This document shows positions 1-7,737 of a DNA stretch of 64,000 bases, piece after piece. Origin of the DNA: Janthinobacterium sp. LM6 (GTDB taxonomy: Bacteria; Pseudomonadota; Gammaproteobacteria; Burkholderiales; Burkholderiaceae_D). The notes under the pieces were generated by a model. The model was not told the origin of the DNA. It made no database searches and saw only the letters and a program-made list of their open reading frames with translations. A program made the translations under genes and the position numbers. Where the stretch lies: positions 496,001-560,000 of the forward strand of contig NZ_CP019510.1 in assembly GCF_002002885.1 (NCBI RefSeq), written 5' to 3'. How positions within the stretch are numbered: the first letter of the stretch is position 1; every line of letters begins with the position of its first letter.

Positions 1-285
1 CCTGGCGCCGCTGCCGCTATCCGTGAGATAGACCTACGAAAAAAGTATCATCTCAGCGCGTCAGCACTTGCCCTAGATACGGGCCTAACGCAGCCGAAAG
101 CGAAGGCGATGCGCTGGAAACTGGGCATAGATGGGGATGATAAGTGCATGCACGTCTTTGAGTTCGGGCAGAGTAAATTCCCCCAGTTCTCAGACAATGC
201 AAGGCAAAAAATCAAGGACGCGCTGGCTGGGGGCATCGACCCTGACGCCACGTGGAAAGAGTATCGCGCTAACGCTTCTGCATGA
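1..285 (+). CDS. C-terminal fragment of an unrecognised protein, cut by the window edge
   Basis: Frame 1 is open from the first base to TGA at 283-285, giving 94 residues without a start. The visible part has a helix-turn-helix-like stretch (residues about 12-45, LRKKYHLSASALALDTG followed by PKAKAMRWKLGID) and then a segment containing FEFGQSKFPQFSDNA. This tail could be a DNA-binding or winged-helix end of a larger protein. The family is not recognised with confidence. Codon use is mixed, in keeping with acquired DNA. The upstream sequence is needed to name it. Confidence 0.55.
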   Translation, partial: PGAAAAIREIDLRKKYHLSASALALDTGLTQPKAKAMRWKLGIDGDDKCMHVFEFGQSKFPQFSDNARQKIKDALAGGIDPDATWKEYRANASA

Positions 286-460
286 GCGGGAGTCCAGCAG
301 GTTGAGCGTCACGCGAGTCCTCGCCTTGGACGGACCACCAGTGAGATCTGCTGGCATTGAGGGGCTTGAGATCCGCTGAACTTGTCTAATCTGTTGCCGA
401 ATGAAAGTGCGGTGACCAAAGGCCACCGCACTAACGCAGTGATGTATGCCCAACGCAGCT

Positions 461-667
461 TCAGCGCTGTCCGGCCGTTTTGAATGGGAGGAAGGCCTCG
501 GAATGCGCTTCTGTAAGCGCGGCACCGAGGAGCCTGACAATACCTTTCACTAGCGCATTACCCATCAAATAGCCTCTGCGTCGGGCCGAGATGCCTGGCA
601 CCCCTGTAAATCCGCGTGGAAATCCAATCAACGCCTCTAGCTCCTTAGGCGTTAGCCGACGCACCAT
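461..667 (-). pseudogene. C-terminal relic of a C5-cytosine DNA methyltransferase
   Basis: The 68-residue leftward frame reads RRLTPKELEALIGFPRGFT, then GISARRRGYLMGNALVKGIV. This matches the motif IX-X end of Dcm-like enzymes (R-L-[TS]-P-x-E, GFP, then GNA with hydrophobic residues). No catalytic PCQ motif or SAM-binding motif is present. A TAG lies immediately upstream in frame (codon before CGG-ATG), so the N-terminal two-thirds of the enzyme is gone. It is best read as the remnant of a third methyltransferase. Expression as a small protein is possible but unlikely. Confidence 0.6.
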
Positions 668-898
668 CCGCTAGTATCTCGGTCGACATGCGTTGTTCGT
701 GACGCTGACCGCCCGCCTCACTCGTGATAATGGTCCTCAATGGTATGTCTAGATGGTCGGGGAACGCTAGCGCACCTTCCGTAAAAGCGTAGGCGAACCA
801 GCACGCGTTTTCGCGTCACGTCGTTGCCCAAGCGCTACCCATGGACGGATGATCCGAGCGGTTTGGGTTCAAGCTGTCGCAAATCGGAATCTTTATAT

Positions 899-970
899 GT
901 TCGCGCGGAACGCGCGAACGCTATACGTACAAGACGCCCGGCCCGCCGGCACCTCCTTGTTTGTGCCGGC
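899..970. repeat. Two perfect inverted repeats upstream of the 1012 gene
   Basis: The gene-free stretch 668-1011 holds two perfect 8-bp inverted repeats. The first is GTTCGCGC (899-906) with GCGCGAAC (912-919), loop 5. The second is GCCGGCAC (945-952) with GTGCCGGC (963-970), loop 10. The second ends 41 nt before the ATG at 1012, so it could be an operator or attenuator for that gene, or part of an element-borne replication or transfer region. Neither has a U-run, so they are not standard terminators. Nothing else was recognised between 668 and 1011. Confidence 0.45.
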
Positions 971-1011
971 TCAACACCTATAGCGGGGTTACCTTTTTCA
1001 ATGGACATCAT

Positions 1012-1926
1012 ATGACCGACCCCATTATTTTCGACCGCAAAGTCGTCCTCATGCAGCGCGCAGCGGATTTCGTCCGAGCTGGCTATCGGCACTGGACCAG
1101 CGGCGAAGTGCGCCCCGAGCGGCTGCGCGCGCTCAGCAAAAAATTCGTCCGCCTGTACGGCATCGACCAGACACGCCATCAGCGCGCGTACGCCAAATCG
1201 AATGGCGACGGTTGCGCGGTGCTGCTGTTGTATTCGCCGTATGCGGCGCCAATGGCGCCAGATACCGCGATGCACAGGCCGTATCCCGCGCAGTCCGCTC
1301 CGCACGCGGCGACCGAGGCACCGCAGTCGCGGCAACCGGCCAAAGATGCGGCGGCGCGCGCCCCGCATTCTGCCCAGCCAGCGCCGCCTGCGGCAAGTGA
1401 CGGGCAGCATGCGCAGCAACCGGCGCCGTATGCCGCCCCCATCGCGCAGTATGTGACGCCTGCCGCGCCGCATGCGGCGGTCGTGCACTGGATATTGCTT
1501 GTCACGCCCGGCGAGCATCTTGCGCACCAGCTGGAGCACTTGCGCGATGCCACGGCGACGGCCGGGCGCATTGTGCTGACCGGCTATGAGCTGGTGCAAC
1601 TGCCTCGCCCAGGGCAAGAACAGGCGGCTTGGACATGGCGCATGCAAGATGACACTTATCAAGGCTGGCGTCTGCGGCTCATTACCGCAGCGCGTCGCCG
1701 CCTGGCTTTGCTCACGGCAGAGGTAGCGCAACTGGCCCGCACGCCCGGATTCGCCGGCTGCCGTGCGCAGTCCAAGAAGCTCATGCAGCTGGCCGCCGGC
1801 GAATGGCGCCGCCGTAACGCGGAAGAGCCGCCAATGGTGGTGCCGCGCATGCCATACGTTCAGCGTCTGCCCGACGGTGGGGCACCGCTGTCCTTGTGGC
1901 TGCGTCGCTATACGAGACAGACCTAG
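1012..1926 (+). CDS. Hypothetical protein with a long Ala/Pro/Gln/His-rich linker
   Basis: A 304-residue protein if translation starts at the ATG at 1012; an in-frame TTG at 961 would add 17 residues. The N-terminal part (residues 1-75) is well ordered (DRKVVLMQRAADFVRAGYRHW, then FVRLYGID). Residues about 82-160 are a low-complexity linker dominated by A, P, Q and H with repeated AP-H-A units. A C-terminal domain of about 140 residues follows (WILLVTPGEH, then WRLRLITAARRRLALL). The family is not recognised. Codons are GC-rich, unlike the neighbouring restriction genes. Its position near a replication gene suggests an element-maintenance or transfer role, but that is only context. Confidence 0.65.
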   Translation: MTDPIIFDRKVVLMQRAADFVRAGYRHWTSGEVRPERLRALSKKFVRLYGIDQTRHQRAYAKSNGDGCAVLLLYSPYAAPMAPDTAMHRPYPAQSAPHAATEAPQSRQPAKDAAARAPHSAQPAPPAASDGQHAQQPAPYAAPIAQYVTPAAPHAAVVHWILLVTPGEHLAHQLEHLRDATATAGRIVLTGYELVQLPRPGQEQAAWTWRMQDDTYQGWRLRLITAARRRLALLTAEVAQLARTPGFAGCRAQSKKLMQLAAGEWRRRNAEEPPMVVPRMPYVQRLPDGGAPLSLWLRRYTRQT

Positions 1927-2119
1927 TGTGCTGTCAACACCGGGGTGGATGCGCCTGCCACTGAATCGTGAACGGGGGCTGCCACCCCCGCTTGCACGAG
2001 ACCTACGAGCCGGATGGCTCACCCTCCCTTTTGCCAAAAGGGGAGAGACTGCGATAGCTGCATGCGCGTAATGGCGCTGGTGCGGCTGTAACGGGGCGCT
2101 GGGGGTTGCAATGCCTCCT

Positions 2120-2892
2120 TCGACCCCATTCAAACTTCATTGAATTGAAGAAAAGTTCGGGCGACACGGACACGGATACGGGGCGGAAATACCCCGAGGT
2201 CCTGGCGATGGGAGTGCAGGTAATCAATCCTGCCCAGGGGGTGCCGGCGACGGTACAACCTGTGACGAGTTGTAGGCTGCTGAGGACGTTGAGAGACGTC
2301 AGGGGTGCAAGGGAGAACTGGCGCACCCGGGCGCGTGTGGCGCAAGCCGCAAGCCTCGCTGTATAGCTTAAGCAGACAAGGCATCTCTTGAAGATGCTTT
2401 CGGAGTGTGATGCGCGTAGCGGACCGTTGGTCCGCCAAGCCGGTGGCGATGAAATGTATCAGCAGTAAGCGAGCCGTTTTGGAATCTTGGGCCGCCGAAA
2501 ACCGACAGGTGAGAGGGAAAACCTCAGATAATTTGATGCATGGAGCCAGCGCGCTAAACACCGACCCCGCCGCATAACGTGGGAACCGGCGACTCGGGTA
2601 CGGGTGGCACCGTGCAGTAACCGAAGCTGGGGGAGACCAGGCAAGTAGCGTTTGAAAGGGGCGGCAGACCGGCTGTTTGTCGAACTGAGTAGCGAAAGCG
2701 TGGCGCAGTCGAAGTGGGTTTCACATCGCCGTGGCAGGTGATGCAAGTAGCAATTGATTGTCTGGGTCGTGCTGATCGCACGATTGAGAAGCGGGGATGG
2801 CTCCTCGCGGTTCGGACAGGCAGCGGAGCGAGGCTGGCAGGCCAATTTCTGCGTTTTATTAACTGCCCCCGGTGAGAACCGGGGGCTTTTTT
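2120..2892 (+). ncRNA. Candidate large structured RNA, ORF-free, ending in a terminator
   Basis: No credible coding frame occupies this stretch, but it is packed with perfect hairpins: CGGGG/CCCCG (2179-2196), GCAGG/CCTGC (2216-2233), TACAAC/GTTGTA (2254-2274), GACGT/ACGTC (2285-2300), GGGTGC/GCACCC (2303-2328), GCATCT/AGATGC (2381-2397), GCGGACC/GGTCCGC with a 3-nt loop (2419-2435) and GCGGGGA/TCCTCGC with one wobble pair (2791-2808). It ends in a strong intrinsic terminator reading rightward. Size and density of helices resemble a group II intron-like ribozyme without its ORF, or one of the large ornate RNAs of mobile elements. No domain V signature or reverse transcriptase gene was found. 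The 5' end is uncertain. Confidence 0.5.
2865..2892 (+). terminator. Intrinsic terminator of the 2120-2892 transcript
   Basis: GCCCCCGGT (2865-2873), loop GAGA, ACCGGGGGC (2878-2886), then six T (2887-2892). This is a 9-bp perfect stem with a GNRA loop and U-run, firing on the + strand. The nearest upstream protein gene ends at 1926, so the terminator most likely ends a non-coding transcript. Confidence 0.85.
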
Positions 2893-2928
2893 CGCACTGT
2901 AACCGCGCCTTTACCGCAGCCCTGCCAC

Positions 2929-3576
2929 TTATGAAAGTTTGGCTCTGCTACGGAAGAACACCTCGGGGTACCAGACCTGTCGTGACACGCCGTCCAGCAC
3001 GTGCGTCGCAGGCGTTTCCTCTGCAACTTCACCGATTTCCGCCGTAGTCCGTCGCTGATCGGGCCGGTAATTAAATACATCCATCATCATCGCGTGACCG
3101 ATATTCCTGTCCCAGTCGCTACTCAACGAGTGCTTGATGATTAAAAACTGATTGTCGCATACGAGAATGAGATGCAAGCCGCCAACGTTCGCTGTATCTC
3201 GACTCTGCTTTATCTTGTCTGCGTTAATGTGAATTTCAAGCGCACCTCCGACCAGTAAAACGGATGTAATTTCTTCCCCGATGTCGCTGGATATATCGTT
3301 GACTGGAAAAAGCGGGCTGGTTGCCAGCGACTGAACATCCCTCGTCATGGCATTTGGCAGGCAAAGTATCACCACGGGGCCGTCTTGTATCTGCGCCTGC
3401 GGAAACCACTGTGGCAAATCGGTTTGACGCATTTGCGCCACTACCGGCTCGGTGAATGTATTGTACCCGTGGGATGCCAGAATACCTCCCAAATTCGGTT
3501 GCAGCTCGGCGTCGATGCAGTGCGCCTCGTCCAGGGTCATTTTCGTCAATAGTGTCGGTGCGTAATAGTTCATCAT
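2929..3576 (-). CDS. Hypothetical protein, 215 aa
   Basis: A leftward frame starting with ATG-ATG at 3576. Its composition is that of a folded soluble protein: alternating hydrophobic strands such as GPVVILCLPNAM, EEITSVLLVGGALEIHI and GLHLILVCDNQFLII, and a charged C-terminus. There is no signal peptide or membrane segment. The family is not recognised. The gene lies between the candidate RNA (convergent, its terminator 37 nt away) and a gene-poor region. GC is lower than in the chromosome. A phage or plasmid accessory protein is possible from context only. Confidence 0.6.
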   Translation of the reverse strand: MMNYYAPTLLTKMTLDEAHCIDAELQPNLGGILASHGYNTFTEPVVAQMRQTDLPQWFPQAQIQDGPVVILCLPNAMTRDVQSLATSPLFPVNDISSDIGEEITSVLLVGGALEIHINADKIKQSRDTANVGGLHLILVCDNQFLIIKHSLSSDWDRNIGHAMMMDVFNYRPDQRRTTAEIGEVAEETPATHVLDGVSRQVWYPEVFFRSRAKLS

Positions 3577-4175
3577 GTCTTTCGGGTTTAGAGGTTCCCG
3601 GCAACTCTTGGCGGATAGTTACGGGTAATCGAAGGCAAATCAAACGTTTTCGATTTGTTTCTCATGCCCAGTAAATAAACTGCGGTTATATGCGCTGCCA
3701 TTTTTTGACGTTTTACGCCAAAAAACGCCGTATTTATGACCGCACTCACCCAGAAAAATGAGCAAATTCCTCGTGAAAATCGCAGTCGAAATTATTTTGA
3801 ACTATTTTTCAAGCGTCAATGGTATGACAGCGATCAGAACCAAAGGCAGGGTCTATCACAGGAAATATTTGATGCAATGCCCATCGAACGCCCCGAACTT
3901 TTTGTGTGGCCCGACCGGAGGCATAACTGTGGTGCCTACAAGTGGTGGCGACTTCCACCCCCAAGCCCTTTACAGGAGCATCACATGCAAATCCGTAACA
4001 GACAAACACCTTCGCTCTTTTTCGGACCACCTACGACCCGTTGACCAAACGTGGCCGCAGCTAACAGCGGGGCACTCTGCCCAAGAACGCCACTTCGGCG
4101 CCCAAGGAACTTCTGGCCCGGCTGACCGAACCGAATCGCCGGTAGTTGACGAGTTGGCTGTCATTTCAGCAGAGC
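3577..4175. other. Gene-poor stretch, no supported gene
   Basis: No frame here has convincing coding character. A rightward frame opens at 3736 (MTALTQKNEQIPREN) but lacks a ribosome-binding site and its composition degenerates. The inverted TTTTTTG/CAAAAAA repeat around 3701-3725 may belong to the promoter region of the leftward 3576 gene. From about 4053 the + strand becomes strongly GC3-biased (APKELLARLTEPNRR) but is interrupted by TAG at 4143-4145, just before the small gene at 4176. Confidence 0.4.
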
Positions 4176-4406
4176 ATGCACACAGTCCAGGGCCAGTGCG
4201 TCGCCGCCGTGACCCTGTGGCAGCAACTGCGAGACTTCGTCGCCTGGTACCGGCGGCAGCCGAAGGGCACCGCCGCGGCTCTGGCTCCAGAGTCCCGGGA
4301 CAAGTGGAGCGCGGTCCTGGTCGCGATGTCCGCCGCCGGCGCTGGACGCACCCGCCAGCGCATCGCAAGCACCCAGAAAAAGACCCGCCAGATCAGCGGG
4401 TCATGA
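4176..4406 (+). CDS. Small hypothetical ORF, or end of a decayed gene
   Basis: 76 residues from ATG 4176 (MHTVQGQCVAAVTLWQQL) to TGA at 4404-4406. Third codon positions are almost all G or C, which is strong evidence that the sequence is or was translated. The same frame is also coding-like upstream (4053-4142) but carries a TAG at 4143-4145. The whole may therefore be a pseudogene whose upstream part is cut off, with 4176 an internal methionine. The C-terminus is basic (RTRQRIASTQKKTRQ). There is no clear Shine-Dalgarno and no recognised family. Confidence 0.35.
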   Translation: MHTVQGQCVAAVTLWQQLRDFVAWYRRQPKGTAAALAPESRDKWSAVLVAMSAAGAGRTRQRIASTQKKTRQISGS

Positions 4407-4461
4407 AATAAAGTATTAAAATGGAAAATGAATGGCTTGCTGCAAAGGTGGCAAACCGTTT

Positions 4462-5025
4462 CTACTGTGGCGGAACGACAATCACTTGCACGTCACTAAC
4501 GGCAACACCCTCAAAAATACTCGGAATCGTCGCCGTCCGGCCGATGGCGGCGACCGCGAACACGAAATCGGTTATCAGGTCCTGTCCCGTCAAATCACGG
4601 CATCGTTGCGCGAGTTCAAGCACAGCGATGACGTCGGAGGGCGCGACACCGAATTTCCTGACAATCGCACTGTCGCCGTTGTTGCGCGCGACAGACAGGT
4701 GCAGACCGCATAGACTTGCCTCCTTCAGAAACCATTCGACCCGTTCGCTTCCCAGCGGCAGTAGGAAACGCGCCTGTGAATGGAGGATTTGAACGGTAAA
4801 ACAAACATATCCGGTATCTTCCGGCGCCGTGAACGCGCTGAGCCGAAATCCCACGCCCCCCGTCCCGTCTCGTAGTGCATCCCACATTGCTTCCGGGATG
4901 CCGCCGCATAAAAACCACTCATGTTTGATATCGCTCGGGATGTCCGAGCGGCTCAAGGTCGCCGCGTAAACTTCTTGCGGCGACATCAGGCGGCCGATGG
5001 CGCCGCAAAATTGTGCATTGTGCAT
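4462..5025 (-). CDS. Hypothetical protein, 187 aa
   Basis: Leftward ATG at 5025, preceded in the transcript by an A/G-rich AAAGGA sequence. The protein has no signal or membrane segment. It contains SRSDIPSDIKHEWFLCGG near the N-terminus, a mixed alpha/beta middle and a hydrophobic C-terminus (DLITDFVFAVAAIGRTATIP). The family is not recognised. Like the 3576 gene it is leftward, of similar size and base composition, and lies beside the replication endonuclease. Both may be accessory genes of the same element. Confidence 0.6.
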   Translation of the reverse strand: MHNAQFCGAIGRLMSPQEVYAATLSRSDIPSDIKHEWFLCGGIPEAMWDALRDGTGGVGFRLSAFTAPEDTGYVCFTVQILHSQARFLLPLGSERVEWFLKEASLCGLHLSVARNNGDSAIVRKFGVAPSDVIAVLELAQRCRDLTGQDLITDFVFAVAAIGRTATIPSIFEGVAVSDVQVIVVPPQ

Positions 5026-5135
5026 GTTGTCCTTTTCAAACGACCGCCAAAACGAGGGCCTTGCACTGTATAGCGACCTTCACGGAAACGGTGCTTGCCA
5101 CGTGGCCTTCACGGCTGACGGCCCAATAAAAAACG

Positions 5136-5148
5136 CCCCCCCCCCCCC
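5136..5148. other. Poly-C tract of 13 bases
   Basis: Thirteen consecutive C (5136-5148) lie between the leftward 5025 gene and the replication gene, within a weak ACGCCC...GGGCGT hairpin (5133-5166). Homopolymers of this length are prone to slippage and to sequencing error. It is outside any supported gene. On the minus strand the hairpin is followed by a T-rich run, so a leftward terminator function is possible. Confidence 0.5.
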
Positions 5149-5300
5149 GGAATAGGCGAGGGCGTGTTTCATTCCTCCCCCGACGAGACGAATGACATGC
5201 ATCTATGTGTATAGCGACATTTTCTAAAAAGACATGCTTTTAACCGCCGCTCGACAATATTTTTCAAACCTATGCTTTTTGAATAGACGGTAGCTACACG

Positions 5301-5324
5301 TTGCATCCCCCGAATTGGATGCAA
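5301..5324 (+). promoter_or_regulatory. Inverted repeat covering the translation start of the replication gene
   Basis: TTGCATCC (5301-5308) and GGATGCAA (5317-5324) form a perfect 8-bp inverted repeat with an 8-nt loop, ending 4 nt before ATG 5329. The right arm carries the only purine-rich sequence that could act as ribosome-binding site. The repeat could be a protein operator for autoregulation, an RNA hairpin that hides the start, or part of a nicking origin. Which of these applies cannot be told from sequence. Confidence 0.5.
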
Positions 5325-5328
5325 TGTG

Positions 5329-7434
5329 ATGAACGAACCGAATGCTCTACCGGGCGCGCCCGCGCGTCCTCTTCCCGCCGATGCCGCCGCGTCGGCATCC
5401 GTGCCTAAAGCGCCCTTCTGGACCTTGCCACTGCCTGCGGCGATCAACACCTGCTCGGCATCCTCGCTGCCAAGAAAACTGCGTCCGTCGCAACAGGGCG
5501 TCGAAGCGCTGCTGGCACAAGCGCTCGACGCGGAAACTACGCGCCTGCTCGGCCTGGCGTACTCGCCGCTGTTTCCCGACGAGGCGCCATTCCGAACCCT
5601 CGCCGACATCCCGCACGAGACGTGGGTGCGCGACGGCCATATCCTTAACGCGATTGCTCGTGGACTGGCCACGTACCAGGCCGGCTTGGTCGCCGCTGCG
5701 GGCGAGATATCCGCGTACATCGATTACAGCGAAGAGGATGTCCGCGCGCTGGCTATGAAGCTGGCGCGTGAGGAAATGCCGCCGCTGCTCAAGCTTCGAC
5801 TTGCCGAAAAATTACTCGGCATCGCCATTCCAGGCAAGACGCTGGCCGCGCAGTTGGCGCGCCTGTTCGACGCACGTTACTGGCGCCGGGCCCTGCGCGT
5901 ACGCGTCCTGCGCGCAAGAGAGCATTTCTTTCTGCGCCTGCACCTAATCGGCAAGCGTGGCGAGGCCTACGCGTCTGATGCGTGCGTCACCGTGCGCATA
6001 GCCCAGCTCAAGCGTCAGTCGGCGTGGATGAGGGATACCGTGCTTATCCCGCGCTATCCCCTCCCGGTCGCCGAAGGCGAAAATCCCTATGAACCGCTCA
6101 CCTTGGAACAGGTCGCGCCGGGGCCAAAAGAGCGCTTCGCCAAGCTCTACACGTTCGTCAAGGCGGTCGACGTCCTCGGCCAGGAAGCAAGCCTGGCGTC
6201 GGCTATGGTGACGGTGACCCTGGAGCCAGAATGGCATCCAAACCCGTCGCACGGGCAAGCTAGCTGGAACGGGGCGTCGCCGCGCGAAGCACACCGCTCG
6301 CTATGCCACCGCTGGCAAGCGATTCTGCGCGACCTGCACCGCGTCGCTATTCGCTTGTCAGGATTACGCGTGGCCGAACCACACAAGGATGCCTGTCCGC
6401 ACTGGCACATCTGGCTGCTGTACCGCCCCGAGCATGAAAACCGGATTCTGGCCGCCATCATGAAGTATTTCCCCAACAAGCTGAAAATCCGGGCGCCGTT
6501 CCGCAAGGGTATGCCCAATACGAGCGCCGACGTCATGTTCGACAACCGAGAACTTCTGCTCGGCGGCGCCTCGCGGGCGCTGACGCACCCAAAGGAGGGG
6601 GCCCAGGTCGAGGTGTCGCGCATCAACCGCGACATCTCGTCCGGCGCCAGCTACGCGATGAAGTATTTGCTGAAGACGGTCGATGCCGGCGATGCGCTGA
6701 ATCAGCAAGCCGGCCTGTTCCCGGCCGACAACGACGACGCCACGCGCGAGAAGAAACGGCGGCACGAGGACAACGCGAAACGCGTCGACGCCTACCGCAG
6801 CGTCTGGGGCCTCAACCAGGGCCAGCTGTTCGGCATCGCGAAGTGCTTGACCTCCTGGGACGAGCTGCGCCGGCTGACGGTCGCCCCGAAGCACCGGCTC
6901 TTGAAAAAGCTGTGGGCGCTCGCCCGCGGCGGCGGGGAGGAAGGCCGCATCGAAGCGAGCGCTAGCCAGCGCGGCGACGCTGTCGGCTTCATCAAGGCCC
7001 TTGGGGGCCTCGATGCGTGCCGCAACGCCAAGGCCAAAACCGGGCGCCGCTTCTCGATTGGCCGGCTGGTCGAGGACTCCCTGAACGCCTACGGGGAAAC
7101 CATTACCCGCACCATAGGCGTCACCCTATTGTTGAAACGGAAAGCGAAGGTAGTCAAGGAGCGCGTCGTGCGCGCCACCGGTGAGATCAAGAGCGCGCAG
7201 GTGCAGTGCACCGTCACAACGGTGCTGACGAGCGTACGTACGCACTTGATAGAATGGATGCTGGTGCCGAAGGGCCTAGCCAAGCAGGTAATGGAGCGGG
7301 CCGAATTGCTTGAGCAGCTTGCCAGCGAGCAGGTCGGCATCAAGCGGCGTTGCCGGGAGGAACGGGCCATGGCCGAAACGCTCCGACTTGAAAAAGTGGC
7401 AAAATTGGAAATAGGCGTACCGATTCCAGCCTGA
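5329..7434 (+). CDS. Replication endonuclease, phage GPA / HUH family
   Basis: A 701-residue protein that by family nicks one DNA strand and starts rolling-circle replication of the element. Residues about 285-300 (MVTVTLEPEWHPNPSHG) fit RCR motif 1. The metal-binding HUH motif is PHWHI with His 358 and His 360. The catalytic tyrosine motif is YAMKY at 442-446 with two tyrosines, as in P2-type A proteins. The long C-terminal part is helical and basic. ATG 5329 is used; GTG 5326 is one codon upstream. A perfect inverted repeat overlaps the start. No phage capsid, tail or integrase gene lies nearby, so the enzyme probably serves a plasmid-like or satellite element. Confidence 0.82.
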   Translation: MNEPNALPGAPARPLPADAAASASVPKAPFWTLPLPAAINTCSASSLPRKLRPSQQGVEALLAQALDAETTRLLGLAYSPLFPDEAPFRTLADIPHETWVRDGHILNAIARGLATYQAGLVAAAGEISAYIDYSEEDVRALAMKLAREEMPPLLKLRLAEKLLGIAIPGKTLAAQLARLFDARYWRRALRVRVLRAREHFFLRLHLIGKRGEAYASDACVTVRIAQLKRQSAWMRDTVLIPRYPLPVAEGENPYEPLTLEQVAPGPKERFAKLYTFVKAVDVLGQEASLASAMVTVTLEPEWHPNPSHGQASWNGASPREAHRSLCHRWQAILRDLHRVAIRLSGLRVAEPHKDACPHWHIWLLYRPEHENRILAAIMKYFPNKLKIRAPFRKGMPNTSADVMFDNRELLLGGASRALTHPKEGAQVEVSRINRDISSGASYAMKYLLKTVDAGDALNQQAGLFPADNDDATREKKRRHEDNAKRVDAYRSVWGLNQGQLFGIAKCLTSWDELRRLTVAPKHRLLKKLWALARGGGEEGRIEASASQRGDAVGFIKALGGLDACRNAKAKTGRRFSIGRLVEDSLNAYGETITRTIGVTLLLKRKAKVVKERVVRATGEIKSAQVQCTVTTVLTSVRTHLIEWMLVPKGLAKQVMERAELLEQLASEQVGIKRRCREERAMAETLRLEKVAKLEIGVPIPA

Positions 7435-7737
7435 CTCCTAACCGTTGCACAACACCATCCGGCATGCCGGATATTTGCACTGCCCCGTCATCGTCAAAAC
7501 GGTCGAAAAGGAGCGAAACGCATATGAAATTGGCGCTGATTGGAGCAAAAATCGCGCAAATCTCCACCTAAAAACCAAAAACGCGAAAAAGCCGAGCGTG
7601 TAGCTCGGTTTCGTCGCGGAAAACTTTACTTAGTTATCCAAGGCGACCAGATACTTCGCCCGCGGCGACGTCGGGCCCTGCCAAGTACTTGGATTTTTCT
7701 ACTTTTGATGGTTTAATAGGGTTATTAGTTACTTAGG
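7435..7737. promoter_or_regulatory. Intergenic region: terminator and probable restriction-operon promoter
   Basis: The first 150 nt hold no gene. A hairpin lies at 7590-7612. The last 60 nt before ATG 7738 are AT-rich (TTTTTCTACTTTTGATGG, then TTTAATAGGGTTATTAG), unlike the flanking sequence, and probably carry the promoter of the methyltransferase-McrBC operon. No canonical -35/-10 pair can be fixed with confidence. The MerR-like domain of the first methyltransferase may bind here. Confidence 0.4.
7590..7612 (+). terminator. Probable terminator after the replication gene
   Basis: CCGAGC (7592-7597), loop GTGTA, GCTCGG (7603-7608), followed by TTTCGT. A 6-bp stem with flanking A and T residues that add wobble and A-T pairs. 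The U-run is short, so strength is moderate. It separates the replication gene from the restriction operon. Confidence 0.55.

Noticed and set aside
961..1011. TTG at 961 as start of the 1012 gene
   Set aside because: The added residues are not structured and overlap the right arm of an inverted repeat. The ATG at 1012 begins the ordered part of the protein.
835..2133. A 432-residue open frame on the minus strand opposite the 1012 gene
   Set aside because: Its Arg/His-rich composition is the antisense of the GC-rich, Ala/Pro-coding frame on the + strand. There is no ribosome-binding site or domain.
2120..2892. A complete group II intron, tmRNA or RNase P RNA
   Set aside because: No GAAA-capped domain V helix, no reverse transcriptase gene, no tRNA-like ends and none of the conserved RNase P blocks were found. 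The region is kept as an unclassified structured RNA.
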